A stretch of 64,000 nucleotides of DNA, from NCBI GenBank assembly GCA_963665705.1, contig OY762448.1, forward strand, positions 2,232,001 through 2,296,000, read 5' to 3'. Of the stretch, positions 63,137 through 64,000 are shown piece by piece. The notes under the pieces were generated by a model. The model was not told the DNA's origin. It ran no database searches and saw nothing but the letters and a program-made list of their open reading frames with translations. Positions within the stretch are counted from its first letter, which is position 1. Each line of letters begins with the position of its first letter. A program made the translations under genes and the position numbers. Origin of the DNA: Saccharicrinis sp963665705. Its GTDB lineage: Bacteria > Bacteroidota > Bacteroidia > Bacteroidales > Marinilabiliaceae.

Positions 63137-63774
63137 AGAAAAAGACTGAGTCTCAAAACGGTTCCGGTAAGAGTGTGGGGAAAGCATCAACCGGGACTCC
63201 GTCTGGTAGTAATAAAAACGCTGCTACATCCGTTACAAAAACAAAGCCTTATCATGGAGGTGTAAAAACAGAACCAAAGAATCCGTTAAAAACTATTTCT
63301 TTAAAAGCAGCTTTATCTGGTGATTCTGATTTGTTGAAGACTAATAAGGTGCCATCGGGTAAAAAAGAAAAGGTTGCTGAAATATTTGTTGATCCTACAT
63401 GGAATGAACCTGTTAATCAGGAAGACATAAAAAAAAGTTGGTTAGACTATAAAAATCGTATCCAGGGAGAAAATCCTCGTTTAGGAAGTATTATGACAAA
63501 CCATATGCCTGAGTTGCAAAATGGAACAACATTACATTTAAAACTAAGAAATGTGACTCAGGAAAAAGAAATTAATGAAGAAAAAAGTAAACTGTTTGGA
63601 TTTTTAAAGAGCCAATTAAAAAATGCAAAGTTAACACTTCAAACAGAAATTATAACTGGAGAATCAGGAGTTAAAAAGGCATTTACAGCAGCAGAAAGGG
63701 CTAAATTAATGGCTGAAAAGAATCCGTCATTATTGCTTTTAACAAAGAAGTTTGATTTAGATGTTGAAATTTAA
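63137..63774 (+). CDS. dnaX: 3' part of dnaX (tau-specific C-terminus), reached by -1 frameshift
   Basis: Reading from 63133 in the -1 frame gives VKKKTESQNGSGKSVGKAST and continues for 213 residues to 63774, with a low-complexity basic linker followed by a folded domain (about the last 110 residues, with WLDYKNRIQGENPRLGSIMT and LTLQTEIITGESGVKKAFTA). This is what the tau-specific tail of DnaX looks like in this phylum, where total lengths near 580 are normal. It has no convincing start of its own: a GTG at 63175 is only the first start-like codon. Confidence 0.8.
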
Positions 63775-63910
63775 TTAGTGATAAACAATTTGAGTTTCAT
63801 CTTGTTGAATATAAACTTAACTTCTTAAAGTAAAATAACATAACCATTTATATTAAAGAGGTTTAGATGAGTTTTATTAAATTATTTAAACCTGCAAACA
63901 CTTTTTGATT

Positions 63911-64000
63911 ATGACAAAAACATCAAAAATTATTTACACTAAAACCGATGAAGCACCGGCTTTAGCCACTTATTCATTTTTACCAATTGTTAAAGCTTTT
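63911..64000 (+). CDS. icd: Monomeric NADP-dependent isocitrate dehydrogenase, 5' end only
   Basis: Thirty codons before the window ends: MTKTSKIIYTKTDEAPALAT, then YSFLPIVKAF. This is the highly conserved N-terminus of the monomeric (about 740 residues) IDH, which converts isocitrate to 2-oxoglutarate with NADP. The dimeric IDH has a different N-terminus. The assignment rests on this short but distinctive stretch; the rest is off the window. Confidence 0.88.
   Translation, partial: MTKTSKIIYTKTDEAPALATYSFLPIVKAF

Noticed and set aside
63175..63774. A separate 199-codon gene with a GTG start after dnaX
   Set aside because: The frame is continuous upstream to the slippery site and its content is the tau tail, so it is part of dnaX.

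Overview
The window is a low-GC chromosomal segment from a member of the Bacteroidota, most likely a Bacteroidales/Marinilabiliales-type marine or sediment bacterium. I base this on gene content (BlaI/M56 pairs with TonB-plug-like tails, RNase HI, monomeric isocitrate dehydrogenase, Omp85-like barrels, lipoproteins), on A-rich translation starts, and on a TTG-N19-TAnnTTTG promoter of the Bacteroidota type. Genus and species cannot be set from the sequence alone.

Region by region. 1-4.4 kb: a minus-strand acyl-CoA carboxylase operon for leucine catabolism (carboxyltransferase, methylglutaconyl-CoA hydratase, biotin carboxylase; the last runs off the left edge). 4.5-10.3 kb: glycerate kinase, an MBL-fold hydrolase, a decayed tricorn-like protease gene, an outer-membrane barrel, a PepSY membrane protein and a Cys-rich lipoprotein. 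10.5-21.3 kb: housekeeping genes (clpB, three tRNAs, ribH, a TPR protein, recF and a DciA-like gene, murQ, ndk, nrnA, an FKBP lipoprotein, an M19 dipeptidase). 21.3-26 kb: a BlaI/M56 sensor-repressor pair with a three-site operator, an IS4-type insertion sequence and a 2H phosphoesterase. 26-28.5 kb: a carboxyltransferase with three tandem biotinyl domains.

28.9-40.7 kb is the most notable region, a type II-C CRISPR-Cas locus. In order it holds a tracrRNA on the minus strand with a recognisable promoter and a UUCG-capped terminator, cas9, a block of accessory DNA, cas1, cas2, and an array of 11 repeats and 10 spacers of exactly 30 bp. cas9 is split by an IS66-family element (30139-31671) flanked by a perfect 8-bp target duplication. 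Removing the element and one duplication copy restores a 1524-codon frame with RuvC and HNH residues intact, so the inactivation looks recent. The restored Cas9 has a large insert between HNH and RuvC-III made of about five ~55-residue beta-rich repeats. Between cas9 and cas1 lie a 41-bp tandem DNA repeat, an internally duplicated helical protein, and a pair resembling a colicin-M-like toxin plus a lipoprotein immunity partner.

40.8-53 kb: lrgAB, an AraC regulator, small membrane and barrel proteins, RNase HI, a second BlaI/M56 pair whose operator sites share the motif and 20-bp spacing of the first, and an RND efflux operon (outer-membrane factor, adaptor, pump, two small genes). 53.4-64 kb: folP-cdaA, a TIGR01777 epimerase, an MFS transporter, a MaoC-like hydratase, a one-domain DEAD-like ATPase, topoisomerase III, dnaX with an A AAA AAG slippery site at the end of the gamma frame, and the start of a monomeric isocitrate dehydrogenase gene.
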